This document shows positions 15,560-24,624 of a stretch of DNA of 64,000 bases, piece by piece. The translations under genes and the position numbers were made by a program. The notes beneath the pieces are model-generated. The model searched no databases and was not told the DNA's origin. It worked only from the letters and a program-made list of their open reading frames with translations. Source of the stretch: a bacterium (GTDB taxonomy: Bacteria; Krumholzibacteriota; Krumholzibacteriia; LZORAL124-64-63); assembly GCA_024231905.1 (NCBI GenBank), contig JAAEQC010000102.1, positions 16,033 to 80,032 on the forward strand. The letters are read 5' to 3'. The first letter of the stretch is position 1. Each line of letters opens with the position of its first letter.

Positions 15560-17592
15560 TAGTCCTCGAGCGACTTCTCGATCAACGTATCGTCCGCATG
15601 CTCCGGCAACGTCACCACCAGCTGCGACTCCGTCTCCATGGCCCTCTTCGCCGCGAACTCCGCCCCGGCATTCCGCGCCCACGCCCGCCGCGCGATCCCG
15701 TTGTTCACGTCCCAGTGCAGCATGGCGTGCAGCCGCCGGTCCGCGTCCGCGGTGCCGTCGAGCACCATGCCGAACCCGCCGTTGATCACTTCGCCCCAGC
15801 CCACGCCCCCGCCGTTGTGGATGGAGATCCAGGTGGCGCCGCGGAAGCCGTCGCCGATGACGTTCTGGATGGCCATGTCGGCGCAGAACATGGAACCGTC
15901 GGTGATGTTGGCGGTCTCGCGGAAGGGGCTGTCGGTGCCGGACACGTCGTGGTGGTCCCGGCCCAGGACGATGGGCGCGGTGATCTCGCCGTCTCGGATG
16001 GCGGCGTTGAAGGCCGCGGCGATGGCACGGCGGCCCTCGGCGTCCGCATAGAGGATCCGCGCCTGGCTGCCCACGACCAATTTGTTCTCGCCCGCCTGGC
16101 GGATCCAGCGCAGGTTGTCCAGGTACTGCTGCTTCGTCTCTTCGGGCGCATCGGCGGCCAGCTTCTCGATGACGTCGCCGGCCAGGCGGTCGCTGGTGGC
16201 CAGGTCCGTCGGGTCACCGCTGGTGCACACCCAGCGGAAGGGGCCGAACCCGTAGTCGAAACAGAGCGGCCCCATGATGTCCTCCACGTAGGAGGGGTAC
16301 TTGAAGCGGCCGCCGGGGCGGGCGATGTCGCAGCCGGCGCGGGAGCATTCCAGGAGGAACGCATTGCCGTAGTCCCAGAACTTCATGCCGCCCGCGACGC
16401 ACTTCTCCACGGCGGCCATGTGGCGGCGCAGGCTGTTCTGGACCCGGGCCTTGAAGGTGTCCGGGTCGGCGGCCAGCATGGCGTTGCTCTGCTCGTAGGA
16501 CATGCCCGCCGGGTAGTAGCCCCCGGTGTAGGGGATGTGGAGCGACGTCTGGTCGCTGCCCAGTTCCACGGTGATATCGCTCTGGGCGAAGGCCTCCCAC
16601 AGGTCCACCACGTTGCCCTGGTAGGCCAGGGCCACCGCTTCCTCGTTCTTTTTGGCCGTGCGGATCCGTTCCAGCAGTCCGGTCAGATCCGTGTGCACCT
16701 CGTCCACCCAGCCCTGCTCGTGGCGCTTGGCCACGGCGTCCGGATTGACCTCCGCCAGCACGCCCACACAGCCGGCGATGACGGCGGCCTTGCCCTGGGC
16801 GCCGCTCATGCCGCCCAGGCCGCTGCTCACGTAGAGCTTGCCGGCCAGGGGATTGTCGCTGCCGTGGCCGTCCAGGTAGATCCGGCCGGCGCCGAGCACC
16901 GTGATCGTGGTCCCATGGACGATGCCCTGGGGGCCGATGTACATGTAGCTGCCCGCGGTCATCTGGCCGTAGCTGGTGACGCCCAGGGCGGCCATCTTGG
17001 TGTAGTCGTCGCCGGAGCTGTAATTGGGGATGACCATGCCGTTGGTCACCACGACCCGTGGCGCATCCTTGTGGCTGGGGAAGAGTCCCAGGGGGTGGCC
17101 CGAGTACATGACCAGGGTCTGCTCGTCGGTCATCTCGGACAGGTATTTCATGACCAACAGGTACTGGGCCCAGTTCTGGAAGACCGTGCCGTTGCCGCCG
17201 TAGGTGATGAGCTCGTAGGGGTGCTGGGCAACCCGCGGATCCAGGTTGTTCTGGATCATGTGCATGACCGCGGCCGCCTGCCGGCACCGGGCGGGATACT
17301 GGTCGATGGGCCGGGCGTGCATTTCGTAGTGGGGCCGGAAGCGGTGCATGTAGATGCGACCGTGGGCCTTCAACTCGGCGGCGAACTCGGGCGCCAGTTC
17401 TGCGTGCAGGGCGGCCGGGAAGTAGCGCAGGGCGTTGCGCAGGGCCAGGCGTTTCTCGTCCGCGTCCAGGAGCATGGGGCGGGCGGGAGCGCGGCTCACG
17501 GATGGGTCGGCGGCCGGGGCCTCGGGCAACGTGGCGGGGATGCCCTGGCGGACAGCATCCTGGAAAGCAGCGGAATTCGTCGCGGCGCTCAC
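15559..17592 (-). CDS. hutU: Urocanate hydratase, long form
   Basis: 677 residues from GTG 17592 with GGAGG eight bases upstream. Conserved blocks include ELITYGGNGTVFQNWAQYL, YSGHPLGLFPSHKDAPR, VTSYGQMTAGSYMYIGPQGI, YVSSGLGGMSGAQGKA, DQTSLHIPYTGGYYPAGMSY and GPLCFDYGFGPFRWVCTSGD, which are the NAD-binding and active-site regions of urocanases. The enzyme converts urocanate to imidazolone propionate in histidine breakdown. Common bacterial HutU is about 555 residues; this belongs to the longer class, near the length of the animal enzyme, with an extra N-terminal region of about 70 residues. No hutH, hutI or hutG is nearby, so the rest of the pathway must be encoded elsewhere. Confidence 0.95.
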   Translation of the reverse strand: MSAATNSAAFQDAVRQGIPATLPEAPAADPSVSRAPARPMLLDADEKRLALRNALRYFPAALHAELAPEFAAELKAHGRIYMHRFRPHYEMHARPIDQYPARCRQAAAVMHMIQNNLDPRVAQHPYELITYGGNGTVFQNWAQYLLVMKYLSEMTDEQTLVMYSGHPLGLFPSHKDAPRVVVTNGMVIPNYSSGDDYTKMAALGVTSYGQMTAGSYMYIGPQGIVHGTTITVLGAGRIYLDGHGSDNPLAGKLYVSSGLGGMSGAQGKAAVIAGCVGVLAEVNPDAVAKRHEQGWVDEVHTDLTGLLERIRTAKKNEEAVALAYQGNVVDLWEAFAQSDITVELGSDQTSLHIPYTGGYYPAGMSYEQSNAMLAADPDTFKARVQNSLRRHMAAVEKCVAGGMKFWDYGNAFLLECSRAGCDIARPGGRFKYPSYVEDIMGPLCFDYGFGPFRWVCTSGDPTDLATSDRLAGDVIEKLAADAPEETKQQYLDNLRWIRQAGENKLVVGSQARILYADAEGRRAIAAAFNAAIRDGEITAPIVLGRDHHDVSGTDSPFRETANITDGSMFCADMAIQNVIGDGFRGATWISIHNGGGVGWGEVINGGFGMVLDGTADADRRLHAMLHWDVNNGIARRAWARNAGAEFAAKRAMETESQLVVTLPEHADDTLIEKSLED

Positions 17593-17693
17593 GGCGCGGA
17601 CCTCCTACAGGGGTGTCTGTCGAAACCGGGTAGGCGGCAAATGTAGCACATGGGGCGGGGGTTCTCCACTGCGACACCCGGCCGAAAGCCTTC

Positions 17694-17723
17694 TTGCCCC
17701 GGGGGCGTGGCCCGGCCCATAAT
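17694..17723 (+). promoter_or_regulatory. sigma70-like promoter for the DUF3667-type gene
   Basis: TTGCCC (17694-17699), 18 bases, CATAAT (17718-17723). The -10 matches 5 of 6 positions. The predicted start near 17730 leaves about 24 bases to ATG 17754, room for the AAGGAGG at 17743-17749. Confidence 0.5.
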
Positions 17724-17753
17724 CCCCGCGGTATTCCGTCCGAAGGAGGCACG

Positions 17754-18653
17754 ATGGAACAGACACCGGAAGAACTCACGGGCACCCCATGCCTGAACTG
17801 CGGCGACGAACTGACAGGCAACTTCTGCGCCAACTGCGGCCAGCAGGTCCGGGACGTGAACATCTCGGTGAAGTCGCTGGCGGTGGAGTTCACCGAGAGT
17901 CTGTTCTCTCTCGAATTCGGCTTCTGGCAGACCTTCAAGCGGCTCGTCTTCCTGCCCGGCACCCTCACCGCCGAATACGTGGCCGGCCGCCGCAAGAAGT
18001 ACTCCTCGCCCATCCGGCTCTACCTCGGCACGAGCCTGCTCTTCTTCTTCGCCATCGGATTCTTCGGCGGCGACAAGTCGTTCATCCAGGTGGGAGACGA
18101 CGACGGCAACGTGACAGCCATGACCGGCGACGAGGCCATGGCCGCCCTGCGCGAGGGCTTCGCCGATACACCCGGCGACAGTATGGCCGGTGCACCTATG
18201 GACAGCTTGCTGGCCGACATCCCGGCCAACGAGAAGATCGGCGACCTGCTCCGGGATCCGGACCGCGCCAAGCAGCGGCTGTTCTCCTATCTGCCGCGGG
18301 CCATGTTCCTGATGGTGCCCATCTCGGCCCTGCTCTTTCGTCTCGCCTACGTCCGGCACAAACGGCCTTACCTGCACTACCTGGTCTTCTCCCTGCACCT
18401 GCACGCCCTGTTCTACTTCACCGCCACCGTGTCCGGACTGCTGGGCCTGATCCGTCCCGAAGCGGTGGGGGACAGCCTGGCGTTGATCGTCCTGGTCACC
18501 TTCCCCATCAACACGGTGCGCGCCCAGCGGCGGGCTTTCGGCGACAGCTGGTGGAAGGCCCTGTTGAAGGCCGGCCTGGTCTGGCACGTCTATGGGTTCA
18601 TCCTGACGCTGGTGATCTTCAGCGTGCTGGTCCTGATGGTCGTCACCGCCTGA
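17754..18653 (+). CDS. DUF3667-type membrane protein with N-terminal zinc ribbon
   Basis: 299 residues, ATG 17754 with a perfect AAGGAGG. Residues 13-28 form a short zinc ribbon (CLNCGDELTGNFCANCGQ; Cys13, 16, 25, 28). Then come a soluble segment, two hydrophobic regions (SSPIRLYLGTSLLFFFAIGF and further), a long polar loop (about 105-180) and three or four C-terminal spans. This C-x2-C-x8-C-x2-C plus membrane layout matches the DUF3667 family, frequent in Bacteroidota and relatives and of unknown function. It is transcribed away from hutU. Confidence 0.8.
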   Translation: MEQTPEELTGTPCLNCGDELTGNFCANCGQQVRDVNISVKSLAVEFTESLFSLEFGFWQTFKRLVFLPGTLTAEYVAGRRKKYSSPIRLYLGTSLLFFFAIGFFGGDKSFIQVGDDDGNVTAMTGDEAMAALREGFADTPGDSMAGAPMDSLLADIPANEKIGDLLRDPDRAKQRLFSYLPRAMFLMVPISALLFRLAYVRHKRPYLHYLVFSLHLHALFYFTATVSGLLGLIRPEAVGDSLALIVLVTFPINTVRAQRRAFGDSWWKALLKAGLVWHVYGFILTLVIFSVLVLMVVTA

Positions 18654-18680
18654 TCCGGCGACCGGGGACCGTCCAGCGCC

Positions 18681-18709
18681 GCGACAGGTACTGCCGGAAG
18701 TGGTATCCT
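18681..18709 (+). promoter_or_regulatory. Extended -10 promoter for the dimethylargininase gene
   Basis: GCGACA (18681-18686), 17 bases, TATCCT (18704-18709) preceded by TGG, an extended -10 element. Predicted start is near 18716, about 22 bases before GTG 18738. Confidence 0.4.
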
Positions 18710-18737
18710 GCCCACCGGAATCTGCGAAAGGACTCCT

Positions 18738-19490
18738 GTGATCACCCACGCCCTCTGTCGCCGGCCCGGACCCGATATGGCCGGCGGGTTGACCACTGCC
18801 GGGTTGGGTCTGCCAGACCCGGAACTGGCCCTGCACCAGCACTCCGCCTACGTGGCAGCTCTGAAAGCGCTCGGGCTAGACGTGGACGTGCTACCGGCCC
18901 TGGCGGGCCATCCGGATGCCTGCTTCGTGGAGGACACGGCGGTCCTGGTGCCGGACCTGGCCGTGGTCACCCGGCCGGGAGCGCCGTCGCGTCAGGGCGA
19001 ACAGGAGAGCGTAGCCCAAGCTTTGGCGGGGCCCGTCACGCGGCTCACGGAGCCCGCCACCCTGGACGGCGGCGACGTCCTGGTGGCCGAGCGCACCTGC
19101 TGGATCGGACTCTCCGGCCGCACTAACGCCGACGGGGCGCTCCAACTAGCTGCTGCATTGCGACCCCTGGGCTACGACTGCATCACCGTCGAAGTGGGCG
19201 CGGGCCTGCACCTGAAATCCGGCATGAACCACCTGGGCGGCCGCCGCCTGCTGGCGACCCCGGACCTGGCGCGGAACCCGGCCTTCACCGGCTGGGAGGT
19301 GCTCGTGGTGCCGGAGGATGAGTCCTACGCCGCCAACACCCTCCTGGTGAACGGCACCCTGCTCACACCCGCGGGCTTCCCCTGCACACGCGCGCTCATC
19401 GACACCTGTGGCCTGCCCGTCCGCGAACTCGAACTGAGCGAGTTCGAGAAGGTGGACGGTGGCCTGACCTGCTTGTCCCTGCGCTTCTGA
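18738..19490 (+). CDS. Dimethylargininase / arginine-deiminase-superfamily hydrolase (DDAH type)
   Basis: 250 residues from GTG 18738, AAGGA eight bases upstream. The catalytic set is visible: Glu65 in CFVEDTAVL, Asp/Gly in LDGGDVL (109-115), GLSGRTNADG (124-133), His158 in GLHLKSG and Cys245 in GGLTCLSLRF five residues from the end. DDAH turns N-omega-methylated arginines into citrulline and methylamines. The size and C-terminal LTCLSLRF ending fit DDAH rather than arginine deiminase (about 410 residues). Bacterial homologues also act on other guanidino compounds, so the substrate is open. The next gene starts ten bases later and is probably co-transcribed. Confidence 0.88.
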   Translation: MITHALCRRPGPDMAGGLTTAGLGLPDPELALHQHSAYVAALKALGLDVDVLPALAGHPDACFVEDTAVLVPDLAVVTRPGAPSRQGEQESVAQALAGPVTRLTEPATLDGGDVLVAERTCWIGLSGRTNADGALQLAAALRPLGYDCITVEVGAGLHLKSGMNHLGGRRLLATPDLARNPAFTGWEVLVVPEDESYAANTLLVNGTLLTPAGFPCTRALIDTCGLPVRELELSEFEKVDGGLTCLSLRF

Positions 19491-19500
19491 AGGAGAGATC

Positions 19501-22233
19501 GTGAAGAGAATCCTCGCTGTTCTGCTGCTGGCTGTCCTGTGCGCCGGCTTCGCCTTGGCCGATGACGAGCGCACCGTCACCGCCCGCGATCTGGGCGCCC
19601 TCAAGTGGCGGGCCATCGGTCCCACCAACATGGGCGGCCGCGCCACGGCCATCGCCCTGGTCCCCGGCAGCCGCACCGAGTTCTACGTGGGCTACGCCAC
19701 GGGGGGCCTGTTCAAGACCGGCAACCTGGGCACCACCTTCAGCGAGGTTTTCCGTCGCCACGAGACCTGCAGCATCGGCGCCGTGGGGGTGGCCCATGCG
19801 CCCGACGAGTGGCCCGGCTGGGAAGCCATGGCCGCCGAAGGTGACACGGTGAAACTGGAGGACCGCGCCGACGCCGGCCGCGGCAAGGTGGTCTGGGTGG
19901 GGACCGGCGAGGGCAACGGACGCAACAGCGTCTCCTGGGGCCACGGCGTGTACCGCTCGACCGACGCCGGGGGCAGCTTCGAACACGTGGGCCTGACCGA
20001 GACCCACAACATCCCCGCCCTGGCCGTGGATCCGGCCGACCCGGACCGTTGTTTCGTGGCCGCCATGGGCCACCTGTGGGGCACCAACGCCGAGCGCGGC
20101 GTCTACCGCACCACCGACGGCGGCGCGAGCTGGGACCACGTGCTGAAAGTGGACGACCAGGTGGGCGCCTGCGAGGTGGTCCTGGCCCCGGACAGCACGG
20201 GTACGGTCTACGCCGGCCTGTACCGGGCCCTGAGAACGCCGTGGAGCTTCGAAGGTGTCAGCGACCAGGGCGGGATCTTTCGCAGCGACGACGGCGGCGA
20301 CTCATGGACCCAGCTCACCGAGGGTTTGCCCGTGCGCACCGGTCGCATCGGTTTGGCGGTCCATGCGGCCGACCCAACGATTCTCTTTGCCGTGATCGAG
20401 AGCGACCAGGGCGGTACCGGCCGCAGCGCCTGGGACGATCGCTCGCCAGCCGGCGGCCTCTTCCGCAGCGACGACCGGGGCGACACCTGGCGCCGGATCA
20501 ACGACCTCAATTTCCGTCCCTTCTACTTCTCCCGAGTGGCCGTGGACCCCGAGAACCCTCTGCGCGTCTACATGCCCGGCTGGAACGTGGCCGTGAGCGA
20601 CGACGGCGGCGTCACCTTCCGCAACTCGTCGACGGAGGTCCACGTGGACCACCACGCCTTCGTCATCGACCCGGCCGACCCCCAGCGGCTCCTGCTGGGC
20701 AACGACGGCGGCTTGTACATCTCCCACGACGGTGCCGCCACCTGGGACTACCTGGACCACCTGGACCTGGGCCAGTTCTACCACGTGGACGCCGACACCT
20801 CGCGACCCTACCGGGTGGGCGGCGGCCTCCAGGACAACGGTTCCTGGATCGGTCCCTCGGCCACGGGCTTCCGGTCCGGCAGCGCCAACAGTCCGGGAAT
20901 CCTGGCCGATGACTGGACGGCGGTCTACGGGGGCGACGGCTTCCGCGTGGCCTTCGATCCGGTGGACCCGGACATCGTCTACGCCACCAGCCAGGGCGGG
21001 AACCTGGGCCGCATCCACCTGGATACCCAGTTGATCGTCCCCTTGCGCGCCGCTGCCGACGAGGGTCAGGAGAGCCTGCGCTTCAACTGGGACGCACCGT
21101 TCCTGGTGTCTGCCCACGATCCCACGGTCCTCTACCACGCGGGCAACAAGGTCTTCAAGCTCACCGAGCGTGGCGACTACTGGTACGCCATCAGCGGCGA
21201 CCTCACCCGTCGCGAGGTGGGCAAGGTCATGGCCGAGGGATCCAAGGCCGAGGCCTACGGCACGGTGACGGCCCTGGCCGAGTCCCCCGTGACTGCGGGC
21301 GTGCTGTGGGCGGGTACCGACGACGGTCTGGTCCACGTGACCTTCGACGATGGGGATCAATGGCGGGACGTGACGCCCAAGCAGGTCGGCGGCCTGTACG
21401 TGTCCTATCTGGAAGCTTCCCACCACGACCGGGAGACCGCCTACCTGGCGGTGGACGGCCACCGCAGCGACGTCTTCGACCCGCTGATACTCACCACTAC
21501 CAACGGCGGCGGCAAGTGGCGGGACATGACCGGCGATCTGCCCGCCGGCTCCCCGGTGCGGGTGGTGCGCGAGGATCGGGACAACCCCCACGTGCTCTAC
21601 TGCGGCACCGAGAACGCGGCCTACGTCACCCTCGACCGGGGCCGGACCTGGCTGGAACTTGGCGGCGAATCCCTGCCCACGGTGCCCGTGTACGACCTGG
21701 TGGTCCAGGCCACCATGCACGACCTGGTGGCGGCGACTCACGGCCGCAGCCTGTGGATCCTGGACGACGCGGGATGTCTGGCCGGGCTGCCCGAGGTGAA
21801 GGACGAAGTCCTGCACGTGTTCCCGGTGCGGGCCGCCACACCCAGGCTCTACGGGTTCCGGGGCTACGGCAGCGGCAACCGGGTCTTTCGCGGGGCGAAC
21901 CCGCCCGACGGCGCCGTCCTCACCTACTGGCTCCGGGATCTGCCCACGGGCGACGTGAGCGTCACCATCGCCGACACCGCCGGCACGGTGATCCGCTCCC
22001 TGGGCGGGGGTGTGCGGCCCGGTCTGAATCGCGTGACCTGGGATCTGCAGACCGATCCCCAGCACCGCTTCGCCAACGCACGGCGGTCCGGTCCTGTCTT
22101 CGTGGAACCCATGACCTACAAGGTGACCGTGGCGGTGGACGGCGAGAGTTCCACCGCCGAGGTGGTCGTGCATCCGTATCCGGGTTGGCGGTCCGCCGCC
22201 GAGCGGGCGGAGTTGCCGCCGCCGCTCCGGTAG
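19501..22233 (+). CDS. Exported VPS10/sortilin-like BNR beta-propeller protein
   Basis: 910 residues, GTG 19501 with GAAGGAG upstream. Residues 1-20 form a signal peptide ending at GFALA. Multiple Asp-box (BNR) motifs of the S/T-x-D-x-G-x-x-W type follow: RTTDGGASW, RSDDGGDSW, RSDDRGDTW, SDDGGVTF, SHDGAATW, TTNGGGKW and TLDRGRTW. These are the blades of a large propeller like bacterial VPS10-domain 'glycosyl hydrolases'. The typical end of the propeller, LVAATHGRSLWILDD, is present. A C-terminal immunoglobulin-like domain (TYWLRDLPTGDVSVTIADT, WDLQTD) follows. It likely acts outside the cell or in the periplasm. No catalytic function is established for the family. Confidence 0.82.
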   Translation: MKRILAVLLLAVLCAGFALADDERTVTARDLGALKWRAIGPTNMGGRATAIALVPGSRTEFYVGYATGGLFKTGNLGTTFSEVFRRHETCSIGAVGVAHAPDEWPGWEAMAAEGDTVKLEDRADAGRGKVVWVGTGEGNGRNSVSWGHGVYRSTDAGGSFEHVGLTETHNIPALAVDPADPDRCFVAAMGHLWGTNAERGVYRTTDGGASWDHVLKVDDQVGACEVVLAPDSTGTVYAGLYRALRTPWSFEGVSDQGGIFRSDDGGDSWTQLTEGLPVRTGRIGLAVHAADPTILFAVIESDQGGTGRSAWDDRSPAGGLFRSDDRGDTWRRINDLNFRPFYFSRVAVDPENPLRVYMPGWNVAVSDDGGVTFRNSSTEVHVDHHAFVIDPADPQRLLLGNDGGLYISHDGAATWDYLDHLDLGQFYHVDADTSRPYRVGGGLQDNGSWIGPSATGFRSGSANSPGILADDWTAVYGGDGFRVAFDPVDPDIVYATSQGGNLGRIHLDTQLIVPLRAAADEGQESLRFNWDAPFLVSAHDPTVLYHAGNKVFKLTERGDYWYAISGDLTRREVGKVMAEGSKAEAYGTVTALAESPVTAGVLWAGTDDGLVHVTFDDGDQWRDVTPKQVGGLYVSYLEASHHDRETAYLAVDGHRSDVFDPLILTTTNGGGKWRDMTGDLPAGSPVRVVREDRDNPHVLYCGTENAAYVTLDRGRTWLELGGESLPTVPVYDLVVQATMHDLVAATHGRSLWILDDAGCLAGLPEVKDEVLHVFPVRAATPRLYGFRGYGSGNRVFRGANPPDGAVLTYWLRDLPTGDVSVTIADTAGTVIRSLGGGVRPGLNRVTWDLQTDPQHRFANARRSGPVFVEPMTYKVTVAVDGESSTAEVVVHPYPGWRSAAERAELPPPLR

Positions 22234-22237
22234 CTTT

Positions 22238-22831
22238 TCAGCGGAAACGGCGCCCCAGTTCGTGCACCCGCCGGAGGTGCTCCTCGCGGTAGGTGTCGTC
22301 GCCGGGCATCATGCCGCCGAGGATCTCCAGGTCCACGTCGCTCACACCGACTCCCTGCAGGCGGTCCTCCACCAGGATACGGTGCATGGCGTCCACCACG
22401 CCGGTCTCGTCCAGGTGCTCGCGCGTGTGGCCGGCCGGGCAGAGGATGAGCGCCCGGTCCGGCTGGATGTGGGAGACACGATCGTCCCCTTCGTAGCTGT
22501 AGGCCCAGCCGTTGGTCAGGACCCGGTCGAACCAGCCCTTGAGCATGGCCGGTACGTCGCTCCACCACAGGGGAAAGACGAAGCCGAGGGCATCGGCTGC
22601 GTCCACCAGCACCTGCTCACTGCACACCTCCGGCGGCGGCGGCGTGTCGGGCTCCAGCGAGATCTCCCGCAGGTACTCGGACTCGCCCAGCAGGGGATCG
22701 AAGCCCATGGCGTAGAGATCCGACAGGGAGTGGGTGTGGCCGGCTTCGGCGAGTCCTCGCTGCAGCGCGTCGAGCACCGCGGCGCTGAACGAGCGCCGGC
22801 TCGGGTGGCAGAAGACGATGTGCACGTGCAT
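22238..22831 (-). CDS. NAD(P)H:quinone oxidoreductase-type flavodoxin-fold enzyme
   Basis: 197 residues. The FMN/FAD phosphate-binding start VHIVFCHPSRRSFSAAVLD is typical of the NQO1/MdaB/KefF group, followed by DLYAMGFDPLL, the FVFPLWWSDVPAMLKGWFDR motif (family PxWWxxxPAxLKGWxDR) and ILCPAGHTREHL. These enzymes reduce quinones or nitro compounds by two electrons with NAD(P)H. The stop is four bases from the convergent propeller gene. Ten bases separate it from the nitroreductase upstream, so the two flavoproteins probably form an operon. Confidence 0.88.
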   Translation of the reverse strand: MHVHIVFCHPSRRSFSAAVLDALQRGLAEAGHTHSLSDLYAMGFDPLLGESEYLREISLEPDTPPPPEVCSEQVLVDAADALGFVFPLWWSDVPAMLKGWFDRVLTNGWAYSYEGDDRVSHIQPDRALILCPAGHTREHLDETGVVDAMHRILVEDRLQGVGVSDVDLEILGGMMPGDDTYREEHLRRVHELGRRFR

Positions 22832-22841
22832 GGCGATTCCC

Positions 22842-23534
22842 CTACAGGCTGTTGCGCTTCACGAAATACCGCCAAGGCTTCTTGGACGGCCGGCCCGGCC
22901 ACTTGTCCGGCATGCCGATGGGGGTGATGCAGATGCGCGTCATGTTGTCGGGAATGGACAGGACCTCCCGCGTCACCTCCTCGGCGATGGAGTCGGTGCA
23001 GAACACGGTGCCGTAGCCCAGGGCGCGGGCGGCGAGCATGAGGTAGCCGGCGGCCAGGGAGCCGTCCTTCTCGTTGTAGGACGGGTAGCGGGAGCCGTTG
23101 TTGGTCAGCACGACCACGTAGACCGGAGCCGACAGGTAGGCGGAGAATCGCGTCCGCAGGCGCTCTTCGGCGGCGGCCAGGTGCGCGGTCTCGGTGGTGC
23201 CCTGCTGGCGGGTCTGTTCCATGCCGCGCCGGACGCAGGCGTCCTCGAGGGCCCGGATCAGGGCCGGGTCGTCGACGACCAGGAAGCGCCAGGGCTGTTG
23301 GTTGCCCGAGGTGGGGGCCATGCAGGCGGCCTTGAGGATCTGCTTGAGGTCCTCCTCGGGCACCGGATCGGGCAGGAAGCGCCGGACCGAGCGCCGGCGT
23401 TTGACGGCGTCGAAGAGGGTCATCTCCGCGGCCGGTTCGCCGTCGGCGGCATGGGCCGGCGAGCCCAGGATGATGCCTGCGCCGGCGGCCACTCCCGCCC
23501 TGAGCACGTCCCGTCGCGATGGGTGTTCAGCCAT
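22842..23534 (-). CDS. Tat-exported nitroreductase-family protein
   Basis: 230 residues from ATG 23534, selected for AAGGAG six bases upstream; an in-frame extension has none. The N-terminus carries a twin-arginine signal (SRRDVLRAGVAAGAG, residues 6-20). The nitroreductase fold follows: RRSVRRFLPDPVPEEDL, KAACMAPTSGNQQPWRFLVV (FMN binding), GYLMLAARALGYGTVFCTD and GMPDKWPGRPSKKPW near the end. Most nitroreductases are cytosolic, so a Tat signal, implying export as a folded FMN protein, is uncommon. It is paired with the NQO-type flavoprotein downstream. The substrate is not predictable; quinone, nitro or halogenated-tyrosine reduction are family options. Confidence 0.82.
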   Translation of the reverse strand: MAEHPSRRDVLRAGVAAGAGIILGSPAHAADGEPAAEMTLFDAVKRRRSVRRFLPDPVPEEDLKQILKAACMAPTSGNQQPWRFLVVDDPALIRALEDACVRRGMEQTRQQGTTETAHLAAAEERLRTRFSAYLSAPVYVVVLTNNGSRYPSYNEKDGSLAAGYLMLAARALGYGTVFCTDSIAEEVTREVLSIPDNMTRICITPIGMPDKWPGRPSKKPWRYFVKRNSL

Positions 23535-23676
23535 GTTCGTCTCCTTGCCGGTAGCGCCGGGGGGCTGTGCGCTATCGGGTGTACGGCCTGCCCGCCACCG
23601 GGTTGCGCCGCGGGCGGCATGAGCGCTTCGCTCTTCGACCTTTCCCGCCGCGACCCCGGGAACTACTGTCGAACCC

Positions 23677-24561
23677 ATGGCACACCGACACGACCAACGA
23701 ACCGGCGTGGTCTACGGCGCCGCCGCCTTCGGCTGGTGGGGCGTGGCCCCCTTCTATTTCAAGGCCGTGGGCCAGGTGACGCCCACGGAGATCCTGGCCC
23801 ATCGCATCGTGTGGTCGCTGGTCAGCCTGGTCCTGCTGCTCGGATTGCAGGGCCGCCTCGGCTCCACCTGGACCCTGGCCCGGGACCGGCGCACACTGCT
23901 GACCATGGCGCTGACCGCCTGTCTGATCACCGTCAACTGGGGCATCTTCATCTGGTCCATCGCCGCCGAGCGACTGGTGGAGGCCAGCCTCGGCTACTTC
24001 ATCAACCCGCTGGTGAACATCCTGCTGGGTTTCGTCGTCCTGCGCGAACGGTTGCGTCCCCTGCAGTGGCTGGCGGTGGCCCTGGCCGCCACCGGGGTGG
24101 GGTGGCTCACCCTGGGTCACGGCGCCGTGCCCTGGGTCGCCCTGGTGCTGGCCGGGAGCTTCGGTCTCTACGGATTGCTGCGCAAGACGGCCAAGCCTTC
24201 GGGCGTGCCGGGCCTGGCCATCGAGACGGCCCTGCTGCTGCCCCTGGCGGCGGGTTACCTGCTGTGGCTGGACGACCGCGGCACCCTGGCCTTCGGCCAC
24301 GCCGGCTGGGGGACCTTGCTGCTGCTGCTGGCGGCTGGCCCGGTGACGGCCCTGCCTCTGGTCTGGTTCGCCGAGGGGGCGCGGCGCCTACGCTACGCCA
24401 CCATAGGATTCCTCCAGTACCTGGCGCCCACAGGCCAGCTCCTGGTGGCGGTCCTGGCCTTCGGTGAGCCCTTCGGACGGGACCGCGCCGTGGCCTTCGG
24501 CCTCATCTGGGCGGGCCTCTTCCTCTACTCCCTGGACACGGTGCGCAGCCTGCGCCGTTGA
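23677..24561 (+). CDS. rarD: EamA/RarD-family permease
   Basis: 294 residues. Ten hydrophobic spans in two homologous halves, the usual EamA layout. The start GVVYGAAAFGWWGVAPFYFK, the TVNWGIFIWSIAAERLVEASLGYFINPL block and AEGARRLRYATIGFLQYLAPT are hallmarks of RarD, the chloramphenicol-sensitivity protein. It is a drug/metabolite-transporter family inner-membrane protein whose physiological cargo is unknown. Its stop codon falls within the -35 element of the next gene's promoter. Confidence 0.92.
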   Translation: MAHRHDQRTGVVYGAAAFGWWGVAPFYFKAVGQVTPTEILAHRIVWSLVSLVLLLGLQGRLGSTWTLARDRRTLLTMALTACLITVNWGIFIWSIAAERLVEASLGYFINPLVNILLGFVVLRERLRPLQWLAVALAATGVGWLTLGHGAVPWVALVLAGSFGLYGLLRKTAKPSGVPGLAIETALLLPLAAGYLLWLDDRGTLAFGHAGWGTLLLLLAAGPVTALPLVWFAEGARRLRYATIGFLQYLAPTGQLLVAVLAFGEPFGRDRAVAFGLIWAGLFLYSLDTVRSLRR

Positions 24562-24587
24562 CGTATACGTTATTTTTCTGATACCAT
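24558..24587 (+). promoter_or_regulatory. Promoter for the VOC gene, overlapping the rarD stop
   Basis: TTGACG (24558-24563, containing the rarD TGA), 18 bases, TACCAT (24582-24587). The predicted start near 24594 supports ATG 24625 rather than 24598. The AT-rich block and an ACGTATACGT palindrome at 24561-24570 followed by TATTTTT could also act as a weak terminator for rarD. Confidence 0.4.
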
Positions 24588-24624
24588 AACTTCAATAATG
24601 ACAATGAGAAAGGGGGTCGAATTC

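Noticed and set aside
24561..24570. ACGTATACGT followed by TATTTTT as a rarD terminator
   Set aside because: The stem is only four base pairs; a promoter reading of the same stretch explains the AT-rich block better.
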